Source: Sphingomonadales bacterium (GTDB lineage: Bacteria; Bacteroidota; Bacteroidia; NS11-12g; UBA955). From it: a stretch of 64,000 bases of DNA. The notes beneath the pieces were generated by a model that ran no database searches, was not told the origin of the DNA, and was given only the letters and a program-made list of their open reading frames with translations. Below are positions 1-10,520 of the stretch, in pieces. The stretch covers positions 1 to 64,000 of the forward strand of contig VHBA01000003.1 of NCBI GenBank assembly GCA_016872175.1, read 5' to 3'. Both the position numbers and the translations under genes were made by a program. Position 1 is the stretch's first letter, and the number at the start of each line of letters is the position of its first letter.

Positions 1-77
1 ATCGGATTTCATGATAATTCTATTCGTTTTGGGGGTGCAAATATAGCAAAAAAGTTTAAAATAAACAAGGATGTTTG

Positions 78-2303
78 CTAATTTCCTAGTCCATCCACAT
101 CCAGTTCTCCACCCTGGTCTGCTTCGCCATTTTCTCCACAGTCCATGCTCATATTGGTCAAGTTTTCCGGAGAATCTGGCATGTCAGTATTGATATGGAT
201 CTGGTTGTCCGCCTGTGCCTGTTTCATGAAAAGGCCATAGATAGGCAACGCCATAAGAGCGCCTTGTCCAATCCAACCATTGCGGAAACGCACCGAGGGG
301 TCGTCTGCACCTACCCAAACACTGCACACAAGGCCTTTGGTTACGCCCATGAACCATCCATCTGCACTGCCTTGTGTAGTGCCAGTTTTGCCACCAATAT
401 TACCGGTGACACCAAATTTTCCACGCAGATAACTTCCGGTTCCAAAGTCCACAACGCCTTTCAGCATGCTGAACATCAGGTAAGCTTTCTCTTCGCTCAA
501 TACCTGGTCGTGTTCCGGAGTTCCAAATTCTTCCAGCACATTGCCGTTTTTGTCTTCAATGCGTGTTAGATATGTTGGTTTAATCCATAGCCCTTTATTG
601 ACAAATGCTGTGTAGGCGCTGGCCATTTCAAAGGGACTGAGTTCCATGGTGCCAAGACAAATACTGGGAACCGGTGGGATACGGTTTTTTTCAATTCCCA
701 CCCTTTCGGCAAATTTGATAACCGTCTGAGGGGCTTCATCACCCAACGATTTCATGATTTGCGCAGTAATAAGGTTGTCTGAAAGTGCCAAACCTTTAGC
801 CATGGTAAATTCTCCGCCTTCTTTGCCATCGCTGTTTCTGGGGCTCCAAACTTCTCCATTTGCGCCTTCAAAAGTGGTTCGTTCGCGCGGAAATACCGTA
901 CATGGACTGTATTTGTTGATATCCATGGCAGTGGCATAGACAATGGGCTTGAATGTGGACCCCACTTGTCTTCTGGCATTTTTATTTACATGATCATATT
1001 TAAAAAATTTGTGATTAATGCCGCCAACCCAGGCTTTTACATGGCCGGTTTCAGGTTCTACGGCTATAAATCCTGCATGAAGAAACTTTTTAATGTACTT
1101 CATGCTGTCATACGGACTCATGGTAGTGTCGCGCTCGCCTTTCCATGAGAAAATGGTCATGCGAATAGGTTTTTTCAATTCTGCCATTATCGCTGATTCG
1201 TCTCCATTGAATTTTTCTTTCAGGGACTGGTAACGTTCGGTTCTTCTAAGTGCATTTTCTATGAACTCAGGAATTACTGTCCAATCGCTGAGTTTTCGCC
1301 AGGGAGCGTCTTTACCCCAGGTTTGATAAAACTGTTTTTGAAGATCGGCCATGTGCTGTTCTACGGCTTTTTCTGCATGTTTCTGTATGCGGCTGTCGAT
1401 GGTGGTGTATATCCTTAATCCGCTTCGATATAGATTATGTCCGTTTTTCTTGCACCATTGCTTCATGTATTCGGCAAGTTGATCTCTGAAATAAATGGCA
1501 GGCCCTTCATTGTCAACCCACTTATAATCCAGTTTTACCGCTTTCTCACGTATGTTTTCATAATCGCCAGCATCCAGTTTTCCGTATTTCACCATTTGTT
1601 TCAGTACCACATTGCGTCGTTCCTTCGAATTTTCGGGGTTTAGGCGGGGATTATACAAACTGGTTGCTTTCAGCATGCCAATAAGAACGGCAGCCTCTTC
1701 CACTTTCAATTCTGCCGGTTTTTTGTTGAAAAATTCGCGCGATGCGGCGTCAATACCCCAGCTCATTCCGGAAAACGGAACAGTATTGAGATACATGGTA
1801 ATAATTTCATCTTTGGTAAATCGTCTTTCCAGCCTAATGGCAATGATCCATTCCTTGAATTTTTGCATCAGGCGTGTGATTTTCATTTTAGGCTTATCGT
1901 AAATGCTGAAAAGATTTTTGGCAAGTTGTTGTGTAATTGTGCTGGCACCGCCATCCCGGCCCATTCTTACAATCGCTCTTGCTGTTCCTTTGGCATCAAT
2001 TCCGGAATGGTCATAAAAACGAACGTCTTCCGTGGCGATCAGCGCATCATACACGCATTGTGCAATCTGATCATGTTTTATATTGGTTCGGTTTTCCAAA
2101 AAATAGGTGCCCAGAATTTCACCATCAGCAGCATAAACCACCGAACTCTGCGCACTTTTTGGGTTTTCAAGGTCTATAATATCAGGCATGTCGCCAAAAA
2201 GGCCAAAATTCACAAGCAGAAAGAAAACAATAATCATTAGAAAAACACCCAGAAGAAATTTCCAGAATTTTCCAATTAAATAATACCCTGAGTTGCCTGC
2301 CAT
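78..2303 (-). CDS. Penicillin-binding protein 1A-type transglycosylase/transpeptidase
   Basis: 741 aa; N-terminal TM; GT51 motifs (ATEDVRFYDHSGID, GGASTITQQLAKNLF) and transpeptidase motifs (GSTFKPIVYA, KTGTTQGSADGWFMG). Confidence 0.95.
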   Translation of the reverse strand: MAGNSGYYLIGKFWKFLLGVFLMIIVFFLLVNFGLFGDMPDIIDLENPKSAQSSVVYAADGEILGTYFLENRTNIKHDQIAQCVYDALIATEDVRFYDHSGIDAKGTARAIVRMGRDGGASTITQQLAKNLFSIYDKPKMKITRLMQKFKEWIIAIRLERRFTKDEIITMYLNTVPFSGMSWGIDAASREFFNKKPAELKVEEAAVLIGMLKATSLYNPRLNPENSKERRNVVLKQMVKYGKLDAGDYENIREKAVKLDYKWVDNEGPAIYFRDQLAEYMKQWCKKNGHNLYRSGLRIYTTIDSRIQKHAEKAVEQHMADLQKQFYQTWGKDAPWRKLSDWTVIPEFIENALRRTERYQSLKEKFNGDESAIMAELKKPIRMTIFSWKGERDTTMSPYDSMKYIKKFLHAGFIAVEPETGHVKAWVGGINHKFFKYDHVNKNARRQVGSTFKPIVYATAMDINKYSPCTVFPRERTTFEGANGEVWSPRNSDGKEGGEFTMAKGLALSDNLITAQIMKSLGDEAPQTVIKFAERVGIEKNRIPPVPSICLGTMELSPFEMASAYTAFVNKGLWIKPTYLTRIEDKNGNVLEEFGTPEHDQVLSEEKAYLMFSMLKGVVDFGTGSYLRGKFGVTGNIGGKTGTTQGSADGWFMGVTKGLVCSVWVGADDPSVRFRNGWIGQGALMALPIYGLFMKQAQADNQIHINTDMPDSPENLTNMSMDCGENGEADQGGELDVDGLGN

Positions 2304-2324
2304 ACTGTATGCGAATATACCAAG

Positions 2325-4916
2325 TTATCGCAACTTTCCACGGAAGAATTCCATGTAGGCGTTTATCCTGTTGTTGCTTGCAAGAGCCAGGTAGTTTGTT
2401 TTGGCAATCCAGGCCATTTCAAACTCGAAAAGGCCCTTTGCTGCCAGTATTTCAGGTTTCTTTTCAATAAATGACAGATACTCTTTCGCCTTTTCAGGTT
2501 TACTGAAATTTGATATACTGATATAAACAGTGGTGCCGGAAGCTCTGGCCGGACTTACTTCAAGATTTTCAAAAATGAAGTTCTCCTTGTTGAAATCATT
2601 CAATGTGGCCCTAATCATGTTTGTGTTGCTGCCTTTAGGGAAAACCAGCAGGTAAAACAGTTCTTCTTTTCCATCCCAGGTTTTCCATAATTCTGTTTCA
2701 TCCCTTGGGGTGTCGGATTTTCCATTATCTCCTGTATTGTCGGCTGTTGAAGTTTTTAATCTTTCCCAGGCTTCAATTGTTGTTTGTGCTTGATTAGCCA
2801 TTGGAGTTCCGGGATAGTCCTGAGTAATTTGTTTCAGAACCTCAATGCCTTTTTCTGCACTACCTGATTTAATGAGGCAAATACCATATTGATAATCAAA
2901 CCTTGACTGGTATGCATTTCCTGCATATTTTCTATCGGCCTCCATTTTAACAGTAATGGCCTCGTTGTATTTAGCCTCGTTGGTTAGCTTATACATTTTT
3001 TCATATAATTCTTCTATAACTTTAAGTTCAGAGACCTGCTCAGAATTATTGTTGGTACTGTCCTTTTTACCATCAAGCAATTTAAGGTACAATGAGTTTG
3101 GATATTTATCCAGCAATAATTGACGGTATTGGTTAAAATCTCCCAGTCTTCCGGCGTTTCTATGAATTTTAGCCATTTCGAAATAAATCTGGGGTTCATA
3201 CAGCGTCTTGGGATATGATTTTAGCAATAATTCATACCATCGAAGTGCCTCCTTGTCTTCCTGAAGCTGGTTTTGGTAAATACCTGCAGCTGCAAACATT
3301 GATTCCTCCATGCGGTTTTGGGCATTCTTTTTGGCTTCGTCTGAAAAAGGAATGTCTTTATAGTATCTGCGTCTGTCTGCAGAAATACCATCAGGTATTC
3401 CCTGCACCGGTTCATCATCTTTTTTTACAGCTGTATCGTTCGTCGTGCTGACCGTGGTTTCAGACACTTTTTTGGAGTTAATACGCCAATAATCGCGGTT
3501 CACACGGTTGCCCCAGTAATTCTGAAATTCCTGACCGGATTTGTTACGCATAGCCGTGTTGTAAAATGGAAATGATCCAGTACCTGCCAATGCATCGGTA
3601 CCTATTCCTGAAGGCGGAGCCGGGGGAGGCGTAGGTTGATTTTTCAGTTTTTCTGCCAGTTTTTTCTCATTCTCAATAATACGGTCAATGGATTTTTCCC
3701 TAAAAACAGGGTCATTAGCCATCCGAATCAGGCTGTCTTCCCGTTTAATGGTAAGCAGGTGCCTGAGTAAATCAGTAAGCTGGGCGCTTTTTTGAGATAA
3801 ACGTTTATAATCGGGGTGTTTTTCATCCAGTTTTTTGTTGGCTGAATCATAATATAAGCCCGAGTTTTCATAATCCCTTCTCTTATAGTAATAATCCCCG
3901 ACAGCCAGATAGGTGGTGGTCATCTGGGCATTGTCATTACCCGATTTTCTCAGCGACTGATTGAACTGATACAGTGCCTTTGATTCGTTACCGGCCCTGA
4001 GTTCATTAAGCCCCATTCTGTAGTGGATCTGACCATAATACTCGATATTTTTATCATCGCGGAGCATCTTTTTCAGAATAGAATTTACCCGCGCATATCT
4101 AACGCCCTGGTCTGCCACCAACTGAGACAGCTGAATCCTGGAATTGAATGCCATATCATAAGGAGGATTCATTTTAATTACCTTTTGATAATGTGAAGCA
4201 GCTTCATCGGTTTTATTCAAGTCAGCACAAACCTGAGCCAGTGAAAAATGAAGCCTGTAGCGTTCCATCTTCCTTTTGGCATGGGGTACTGCTTTGTTCA
4301 GGAATTCATAAGCCTGCAGCATTTTGCTTTCCTTGAGATAAACGACAGCCAGTGCTTTGTATAATTCACCCCTTAGCGATTTAGGGAAATCTTTGTCCTG
4401 ATCGAGACTCCTGGCAAGGTTTTCTGCTTCTCCGTATTTTTTTCGCTGGTATAATGTCTGGTAAATCCATAGTTTGGCACTATACTGAATTACCGGGTCC
4501 TTGTAGTTTGAGTGCACAAAATTAAACAAGTCTTCTGCAGCAATAAAATCTCCTTTCAGAAAATAGGCTTTCCCCATAAGCAGGTAGGCATCATCGACCC
4601 AACGACTGCGGGGATGCTTGTCTATCATGGTGCTCACCTTTTTTACTACTTCATCCATGGCTGCCTGGTTGCCTTTGAGCGATTCGGCCGGTCCAAAGTT
4701 GTAAATTTCAATGAATGTGCGGTAATCGTCTTTATGGTTTTCTTGCAGTGTCAGCATGGTTTCATTCCATTTTGCCTCCGCATTGAAATATACATTGTAG
4801 TGCGCAGTGGTGTTGTGCCATGCCCTGCCCATCGCAGAATCACTGTTCTTGCATGAATGCAATGCAATAAGTAAGGCCGGAAATAGCATCAGCAATAAAA
4901 TTCTTTGAAGGCGCAT
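2325..4916 (-). CDS. TPR lipoprotein, PorW/SprE-like (T9SS/gliding associated)
   Basis: ORF 2325..5048; the lipoprotein signal MRLQRILLLMLFPALLIALHSC places the start at 4916. TPR-like repeats and the central FPFYNTAMRNKSGQEFQNYWGNRVNRDYWR segment suit the PorW/SprE family. Confidence 0.75.
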   Translation of the reverse strand: MRLQRILLLMLFPALLIALHSCKNSDSAMGRAWHNTTAHYNVYFNAEAKWNETMLTLQENHKDDYRTFIEIYNFGPAESLKGNQAAMDEVVKKVSTMIDKHPRSRWVDDAYLLMGKAYFLKGDFIAAEDLFNFVHSNYKDPVIQYSAKLWIYQTLYQRKKYGEAENLARSLDQDKDFPKSLRGELYKALAVVYLKESKMLQAYEFLNKAVPHAKRKMERYRLHFSLAQVCADLNKTDEAASHYQKVIKMNPPYDMAFNSRIQLSQLVADQGVRYARVNSILKKMLRDDKNIEYYGQIHYRMGLNELRAGNESKALYQFNQSLRKSGNDNAQMTTTYLAVGDYYYKRRDYENSGLYYDSANKKLDEKHPDYKRLSQKSAQLTDLLRHLLTIKREDSLIRMANDPVFREKSIDRIIENEKKLAEKLKNQPTPPPAPPSGIGTDALAGTGSFPFYNTAMRNKSGQEFQNYWGNRVNRDYWRINSKKVSETTVSTTNDTAVKKDDEPVQGIPDGISADRRRYYKDIPFSDEAKKNAQNRMEESMFAAAGIYQNQLQEDKEALRWYELLLKSYPKTLYEPQIYFEMAKIHRNAGRLGDFNQYRQLLLDKYPNSLYLKLLDGKKDSTNNNSEQVSELKVIEELYEKMYKLTNEAKYNEAITVKMEADRKYAGNAYQSRFDYQYGICLIKSGSAEKGIEVLKQITQDYPGTPMANQAQTTIEAWERLKTSTADNTGDNGKSDTPRDETELWKTWDGKEELFYLLVFPKGSNTNMIRATLNDFNKENFIFENLEVSPARASGTTVYISISNFSKPEKAKEYLSFIEKKPEILAAKGLFEFEMAWIAKTNYLALASNNRINAYMEFFRGKLR

Positions 4917-4997
4917 GAAGGAGTTCACGCTTAAAAACGATATTTTCGTGTTTTTATTACGTAAAGGCACAATATTATGGTCAAAGTTCGCAAAATT

Positions 4998-5348
4998 ATG
5001 GCTAAACTTAGAAATAAGTATCGTTTGGTATTGCTGAATGATACCCATTTCGGTGAAGTTTTTTCTATTAGCCTTACTCCAATGAACTTACTGATGCTGC
5101 TGAGTACGGTTTTTATAACATTTGTCATAATAATTTATTTGCTGATTTCCTTCACACCGGCCAAGCGCCTTGTGCCGGGTTTTAGCAATACAAACAGCCG
5201 TGAAGCTATGATGGAACTGAATCAGCGGGTTGAAGACCTGGGCAGGGAGCTTGAAAATAAACAGATTAAAATTGATGCACTTAATGATATGTTGTCTGAT
5301 AAAGAAAAGAAGTTTGACAGTACTTCGGTTCGTCCAGGCAGAAATTGA
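4998..5348 (+). CDS. Small single-TM coiled-coil protein resembling the N-terminal stalk of bactofilin-linked M23 peptidases
   Basis: MAKLRNKYRLVLLNDTHFGEVFSISLTPMNLLMLL... TM + coiled coil, then stop; no M23 catalytic motifs; directly upstream of bactofilin. ORF track start is 4977. Confidence 0.55.
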   Translation: MAKLRNKYRLVLLNDTHFGEVFSISLTPMNLLMLLSTVFITFVIIIYLLISFTPAKRLVPGFSNTNSREAMMELNQRVEDLGRELENKQIKIDALNDMLSDKEKKFDSTSVRPGRN

Positions 5349-5360
5349 GTAATTCTTTGT

Positions 5361-5380
5361 TATTTTTGAAAGTATATTTG
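5361..5380 (+). promoter_or_regulatory. Candidate Bacteroidota -7 elements upstream of bactofilin/atp cluster
   Basis: Two perfect TAnnTTTG motifs (TATTTTTG 5361-5368; TATATTTG 5373-5380), the second 7 nt before the ATG at 5388. No TTTG at the canonical ~19-nt spacing from the second motif. Confidence 0.4.
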
Positions 5381-5387
5381 CAGTCCA

Positions 5388-5822
5388 ATGTTTTCATCCA
5401 ATCAATCAGGCAAGCAAGGCAAAAAAGAGCCTGCTTCCGTAAATAACTTGTTAAATATTATTGGCCCGGGTACCAAGCTCAAAGGTGACCTGGTATCTGA
5501 AGGCGATTTTCGTGTGGATGGCGTTATTGAAGGTCATGTAACCGTTAAGCAAAGGCTTGTACTTGGGGATGGCGGAAGTATCACAGGTGATATAGATGCC
5601 CGCGACGCAACCATTGCCGGATTTATCAAAGGTAATATTACCGTTGCCGAAACGCTGGTACTCAAGTCAAACTCTAAAATTGACGGCGATATAGCCACAG
5701 GGAAAATTATTATTGAAAGCGGTGCATCCTTCAACGGACGCTGCAGCATGAATGCACATATTACCCAGGTTACGACCAAATCCGTAACCCAAGGATCCGA
5801 TGAAACCGGACAACCATCTTAA
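5388..5822 (+). CDS. Bactofilin (polymer-forming cytoskeletal protein)
   Basis: 144 aa beta-helical repeat: IGPGTKLKGDLVSEGDFRVDGVIEGHVTVKQRLVLGDGGSITGDIDARDATIAGFIKGNI. Confidence 0.92.
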   Translation: MFSSNQSGKQGKKEPASVNNLLNIIGPGTKLKGDLVSEGDFRVDGVIEGHVTVKQRLVLGDGGSITGDIDARDATIAGFIKGNITVAETLVLKSNSKIDGDIATGKIIIESGASFNGRCSMNAHITQVTTKSVTQGSDETGQPS

Positions 5823-6006
5823 AAAATCGGGCAGCTTTCTCCGTTACAGCAGCCTTGCACTGCAAATGATACTAACCCTTTTGCTTTTTGTGGCAGGGGG
5901 ATATTATCTTGATAAATGGCTGCAAACAGCATTTCCCTGGTTTACACTTTTTTTGACGCTGGGAGGTGTGGCCGGTTCGCTTTACTCCGCAATACGTAAA
6001 CTTTAG
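5800..6006 (+). CDS. AtpZ/AtpI-family membrane protein
   Basis: 68 aa, two TM helices, GGYYLDKWLQTAFPWFTLFLTLGGVAGSLYSAIRKL; immediately upstream of ATP synthase genes. Confidence 0.75.
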   Translation: MKPDNHLKKSGSFLRYSSLALQMILTLLLFVAGGYYLDKWLQTAFPWFTLFLTLGGVAGSLYSAIRKL

Positions 6007-6014
6007 CCTTCATC

Positions 6015-6401
6015 ATGAAAACGTACTATCAAAGACTTATTGCTTTTTCTGTTATCATTTTTGCAGGAATGCTCACAAATGATTTTCTGAATAAAGATAT
6101 AATTCCGGCTTATGGATATTTTGGTGTGCTCTTTCTGGTGGGTTTATCGGGATTCATACATTATTATATACACGGAAGTGGAAATACCGACCCAAAGAAA
6201 ACCATCAGGCGCATGATGCTGGGCAGTATGCTGAGAATGATGGCTGCTATTTTTTTTCTTGCAATTTCATTGTTCGCGTTCCGTCCTCTCAATTTTCCCT
6301 TTATCATTTCCTACACGGGCAGTTTTTTCCTGTTAATGGTGTTTGAAATTTCCCAAATTCGTCGTAAATTGCGCCCCGATTGCAATGGACGCTCCAAATA
6401 A
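6015..6401 (+). CDS. Hypothetical four-TM membrane protein of the ATP synthase cluster
   Basis: 128 aa, hydrophobic, located between the AtpZ-like gene and atpB, overlapping atpB. Confidence 0.65.
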   Translation: MKTYYQRLIAFSVIIFAGMLTNDFLNKDIIPAYGYFGVLFLVGLSGFIHYYIHGSGNTDPKKTIRRMMLGSMLRMMAAIFFLAISLFAFRPLNFPFIISYTGSFFLLMVFEISQIRRKLRPDCNGRSK

Positions 6402-7500
6402 GCAAATGCCCTATTTCTCAGCGCTTTTCAGCGGATATAGAACTTCCAAAATTTTAGTATTGTCTCTGTTTTACGCGTTTTTTACGCTGGCTCTTCATGC
6501 TTCAGAAGCTGAACATACCCTTGAAAAGGGGCATGAAAATACCCATTCTGAGGAAAAAATGGATGCGGGTAAGCTCATTATGGAGCACATTTCAGACTCG
6601 CATGACTGGCACCTTTGGGGACACACTTCCATCCCTTTACCTGTGATAGTTTATACCCAAAGTCAGGGTTTGCTTGTGTTCTCAAGCTCCCGTTTTAATC
6701 ACGGGCATGATGCTTACAATGGATTTAAACTCAATGAAAAGAACCAGTTAGTATGGGAAAACCAAGCCAATACAGAGGCGATTTATGACCTAAGCATTAC
6801 AAAAAATGTTTTGGCCATGTTTATTGCTGTTCTCACGCTTCTCATTATCATGATTGCTGTTGCCCGCACCTACAGCAGGCGCCCCGGGCAAGCTCCCAGA
6901 GGATTTGTAAATATTATTGAACCTCTTATCTTGTTTTTGCGTGATGATATAGCCAAATCATCAATTGGTCCTAAGTATGAGCGCTACATGTCCCTCATCC
7001 TCAGCATTTTCTTTTTCATTTTTGTAAATAACATTTTCGGTCTTATTCCTATTTTTCCCGGTGGAGCAAACGTGACAGGGAATATTGCGATAACCATGGT
7101 TTTGGCACTGGTGGTTTTCCTTACAGTTAATATTATCGGTAACAAATACTACTGGAAACACATTTTCCTGCCCGATGTACCTAAAGCCATGTATATTATT
7201 ATTGTTCCCATAGAAATTTTGGGTGTAATACTGAGGCCTTTTGTACTAATGCTTCGTTTATTTGCGAACATCACCGCAGGTCATATTATCATTCTGGGCT
7301 TCTTTAGTTTGATATTCATATTCGGAGCCATGAGCCCCGGCCTGGGATACGCTGTTAGTCCGCTTTCCGTAGCCTTTACTTTGTTTATGAGCCTGCTCGA
7401 ATTGCTGGTAGCTTTCCTTCAGGCTTTCGTATTTACCCTGCTCACTGCCATATATATAGGTATGGCCATCGAAGAGCATCAACACGCAGAACACCATTAA
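6385..7500 (+). CDS. atpB: F1Fo ATP synthase subunit a
   Basis: C-terminal subunit a motifs (FVLMLRLFANITAGHIIILGF, LLVAFLQAFVFTLLTAIYIGMAI) after a Bacteroidota-type periplasmic N-terminal extension. Start MDAPNKQ at 6385 inferred. Confidence 0.95.
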   Translation: MDAPNKQMPYFSALFSGYRTSKILVLSLFYAFFTLALHASEAEHTLEKGHENTHSEEKMDAGKLIMEHISDSHDWHLWGHTSIPLPVIVYTQSQGLLVFSSSRFNHGHDAYNGFKLNEKNQLVWENQANTEAIYDLSITKNVLAMFIAVLTLLIIMIAVARTYSRRPGQAPRGFVNIIEPLILFLRDDIAKSSIGPKYERYMSLILSIFFFIFVNNIFGLIPIFPGGANVTGNIAITMVLALVVFLTVNIIGNKYYWKHIFLPDVPKAMYIIIVPIEILGVILRPFVLMLRLFANITAGHIIILGFFSLIFIFGAMSPGLGYAVSPLSVAFTLFMSLLELLVAFLQAFVFTLLTAIYIGMAIEEHQHAEHH

Positions 7501-7514
7501 TAAAACAACAATAA

Positions 7515-7799
<285 letters not shown>

Positions 7800-7807
7800 T
7801 CCTAATC

Positions 7808-7831
7808 GGTTGCCCGCCCCGGCGGGCAACC
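7808..7831 (+). other. Intercistronic perfect hairpin between atpE and atpF
   Basis: GGTTGCCCGCC-CC-GGCGGGCAACC, exact 11-bp inverted repeat; only a weak T tract follows (TTATTT). Confidence 0.8.
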
Positions 7832-7859
7832 TTATTTCAAAAAAAGAAAAACAAAAAAC

Positions 7860-8369
7860 ATGGAGTTAGTAACCCCTGCCATAGGCCTTGTATTCTGGAT
7901 GCTGGTAACATTCTCATTGTTGCTTTTTATCCTTAAAAAATTTGCCTGGAAACCCATCCTTACATCGATGAAGGAGAGGGAAGAGTCCATCGAAAAATCG
8001 CTTCAGGAAGCTGCCAATGCGCGCTCTGAGATGCAAAAACTCAATCAGCAGAATGAAAATCTGCTTGCAGAAGCACGTGCAGAAAGAGAAATCATACTCA
8101 AAGAAGCCCGTGAAATCAAGGAAAAAATTGTGAGTGAGGCAAAAAATGCTGCCGATGAGGAAGCCAAACGCCTTATTTCTCGTGCCAATGACGAAATCAG
8201 CCGCCAAAAAAATGCTGCTCTGGATGAATTGAAGAAAGAAGTAGCTCAGTTCTCATTGCAAATAGCCCAGAAACTGGTAGAAAAAGAACTGGAAAACAAT
8301 GATGCTCAGAAAGCACTCATTGCAGATCAGCTCAGTAAACTTGATAAGCAACAAAAAGCAACTTCATAA
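7860..8369 (+). CDS. atpF: F1Fo ATP synthase subunit b
   Basis: 169 aa; N-terminal TM then long charged helix; operon position. Confidence 0.95.
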   Translation: MELVTPAIGLVFWMLVTFSLLLFILKKFAWKPILTSMKEREESIEKSLQEAANARSEMQKLNQQNENLLAEARAEREIILKEAREIKEKIVSEAKNAADEEAKRLISRANDEISRQKNAALDELKKEVAQFSLQIAQKLVEKELENNDAQKALIADQLSKLDKQQKATS

Positions 8370-8379
8370 GTAACAATAC

Positions 8380-8910
8380 ATGAAAATTGCATCCCGTTAC
8401 GCTAAATGCCTTTTTGACATTGCCGTTGAAAAAAAGCAGCTAGATGCAGTTGCCGGCGATGTCGGTAATTTGTTGAACGCAATAGCGTCTTCATCCGAAT
8501 TAGCATCTTTTTTGGAAAGCCCTTTGCTTCACAAATCAAAAAAGAAAGAGGTGTTGCGTCAAATATGTAAAGGGTTCAATGAAATTTCCCTTTCTGTTTT
8601 CGATATGATGGCCGACAAGAGTCGTGAAAATTTATTGGGCGAGATGGCGGAATCATTTATCAGTATTTACAATAAAGCCAACGGTATTACACTGGCTGAA
8701 GTTACCAGTGCCATAGCCCTGGATAAAGATACACTTGCCGGTATTGAACAGTTTGTAAAAAACCATGCCGGTAGCAAACAAGTTGTTATTACGCAAAAAG
8801 TAAATTCCGCACTCATTGGCGGACTGACCATCCTTTTTGACGGCAGAATGTATGACAGCTCTGTGATTGGTCAAATTAATAAAATGAAAAAAGAACTTAA
8901 CCTAGCTTAA
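8380..8910 (+). CDS. atpH: F1Fo ATP synthase subunit delta
   Basis: 176 aa; RYAKCLFDIAVEKKQ N-terminus, ALIGGLTILFDGRMYDSSVIGQINKMKKEL C-terminus. Confidence 0.95.
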   Translation: MKIASRYAKCLFDIAVEKKQLDAVAGDVGNLLNAIASSSELASFLESPLLHKSKKKEVLRQICKGFNEISLSVFDMMADKSRENLLGEMAESFISIYNKANGITLAEVTSAIALDKDTLAGIEQFVKNHAGSKQVVITQKVNSALIGGLTILFDGRMYDSSVIGQINKMKKELNLA

Positions 8911-8922
8911 AAAAATAAAATA

Positions 8923-10503
8923 ATGTCACAAATAAGGCCTGATGAAGTATCCAGCATCCTTAAGGAACAAATTTCCGGTTTCAGCGGTGCTGCCAGTTTA
9001 GAAGAAGTAGGTACTGTCCTCCAGGTTGGGGATGGTATTGCCCGTATTTTCGGACTCTTTGGTGTGCAAAGTGGTGAACTCGTTGAATTTGACAACGGAA
9101 TTCGTGCTGTAGCATTAAACCTGGAAGAAGATAACGTGGGTGCCGTATTGATGGGTAGCAGTGCTGACATCAAAGAAGGCGACAAAGTAAAACGTACCGG
9201 TAAAATTGCCAGTATCAATGTTGGACATGGCATGCTGAGCCGCGTAGTAAATACGCTGGGTGAGCCTATCGACGGAAAAGGCCCGATTGCAGGCGAAGTG
9301 TTCGATATGCCATTGGAGCGTAAAGCACCGGGTGTATTGTTTCGTGAACCTGTAAAGGAGCCTCTGCAAACCGGTATCAAAGCCATTGATGCCATGATTC
9401 CTATTGGCCGCGGACAGCGCGAATTGATTATCGGTGATCGCCAGACAGGTAAAACTACCATTGCGCTTGATACCATTATCAACCAAAAAGAATTTTACGA
9501 AAAAGGCCAGCCCGTATATTGTATTTATGTAGCCTGCGGTCAGAAAGAATCTACCGTAAAGCAGGTTGTGAAATCGCTGGAAGAAAATGGCGCCATGCCT
9601 TATACCGTGGTGGTTTCTTCACCTGCGTCTTCGCCTGCTCCGCTTCAGTTCTTTGCACCTATGGCCGGTGCCGCTATTGGTGAATATTTCCGCGATCTTG
9701 GTTTGCCAGCACTGGTTGTATATGACGATCTCTCAAAGCAGGCTGTTGCCTACCGTGAAGTATCGCTGCTGCTGCGTCGTCCCCCAGGACGTGAAGCATA
9801 TCCCGGTGACGTGTTCTACCTGCACAGCCGCCTGCTGGAAAGAGCATGCAAACTGAATGCGAATACAGAAATTACTGAAAAAATGAATGATTTGCCACCA
9901 GGCCTGCAAGGCAAGGTAAAAGGTGGCGGTTCACTCACAGCCCTTCCCATTATTGAAACACAGGCCGGTGACGTTTCGGCTTACATCCCTACCAACGTAA
10001 TTTCAATTACCGATGGACAGATATTCCTTGAATCAAATCTGTTCAATTCAGGTGTGCGTCCTGCCATCAACGTGGGTATCTCGGTAAGCCGTGTAGGTGG
10101 TAATGCCCAGATTAAATCCATGAAAAAGGTGGCCGGTACCCTGAAACTTGACCAGGCTCAGTACCGCGAACTGGAAGCGTTTGCCAAATTTGGTTCTGAT
10201 CTTGATGCCGCTACCAAAGCGGTTTTGGATAAAGGTTCACGCAACGTGGAACTGCTGAAACAGCACCAGTTTAGCCCTGTAAGCGTTGAAAAGCAGGTAG
10301 CTATCATTTACCTGGGTACCAGCAATCAATTGCGCAGTATTCCGGTAAACAAGGTTCGCGCTTTTGAAACAGCCTACCTCGAATATTTGGAAAATAAACA
10401 TACTGACGTTTTGGAACAGCTCAGAGGTGGAAAGATAGATGATTCTATCACTGCTGTGCTCAGCGAAGCCGGCAGGGAAGTAGCCAAAGGATTTACCGAA
10501 TAA
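8923..10503 (+). CDS. atpA: F1Fo ATP synthase subunit alpha
   Basis: 526 aa; [13 protein letters not shown] Walker [28 protein letters not shown]. Confidence 0.98.
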   Translation: MSQIRPDEVSSILKEQISGFSGAASLEEVGTVLQVGDGIARIFGLFGVQSGELVEFDNGIRAVALNLEEDNVGAVLMGSSADIKEGDKVKRTGKIASINVGHGMLSRVVNTLGEPIDGKGPIAGEVFDMPLERKAPGVLFREPVKEPLQTGIKAIDAMIPIGRGQRELIIGDRQTGKTTIALDTIINQKEFYEKGQPVYCIYVACGQKESTVKQVVKSLEENGAMPYTVVVSSPASSPAPLQFFAPMAGAAIGEYFRDLGLPALVVYDDLSKQAVAYREVSLLLRRPPGREAYPGDVFYLHSRLLERACKLNANTEITEKMNDLPPGLQGKVKGGGSLTALPIIETQAGDVSAYIPTNVISITDGQIFLESNLFNSGVRPAINVGISVSRVGGNAQIKSMKKVAGTLKLDQAQYRELEAFAKFGSDLDAATKAVLDKGSRNVELLKQHQFSPVSVEKQVAIIYLGTSNQLRSIPVNKVRAFETAYLEYLENKHTDVLEQLRGGKIDDSITAVLSEAGREVAKGFTE

Positions 10504-10520
10504 ACCGCTGATTAACACGC

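Noticed and set aside
195-2240. Several plus-strand ORFs antisense to the PBP1A gene
   Set aside because: Shadow ORFs without family similarity; the minus-strand PBP1A reading frame explains the region.
7808-7831. atpE-atpF hairpin as a true operon terminator
   Set aside because: No proper T tract follows and atpF-H-A-G continue in the same direction without an obvious new promoter; kept only as a regulatory or processing hairpin.
8907-9482. 191-aa ORF antisense to atpA
   Set aside because: Low-complexity Ser/Pro/Thr/Ile composition typical of the shadow of a strongly biased coding strand; no recognisable domain or promoter.
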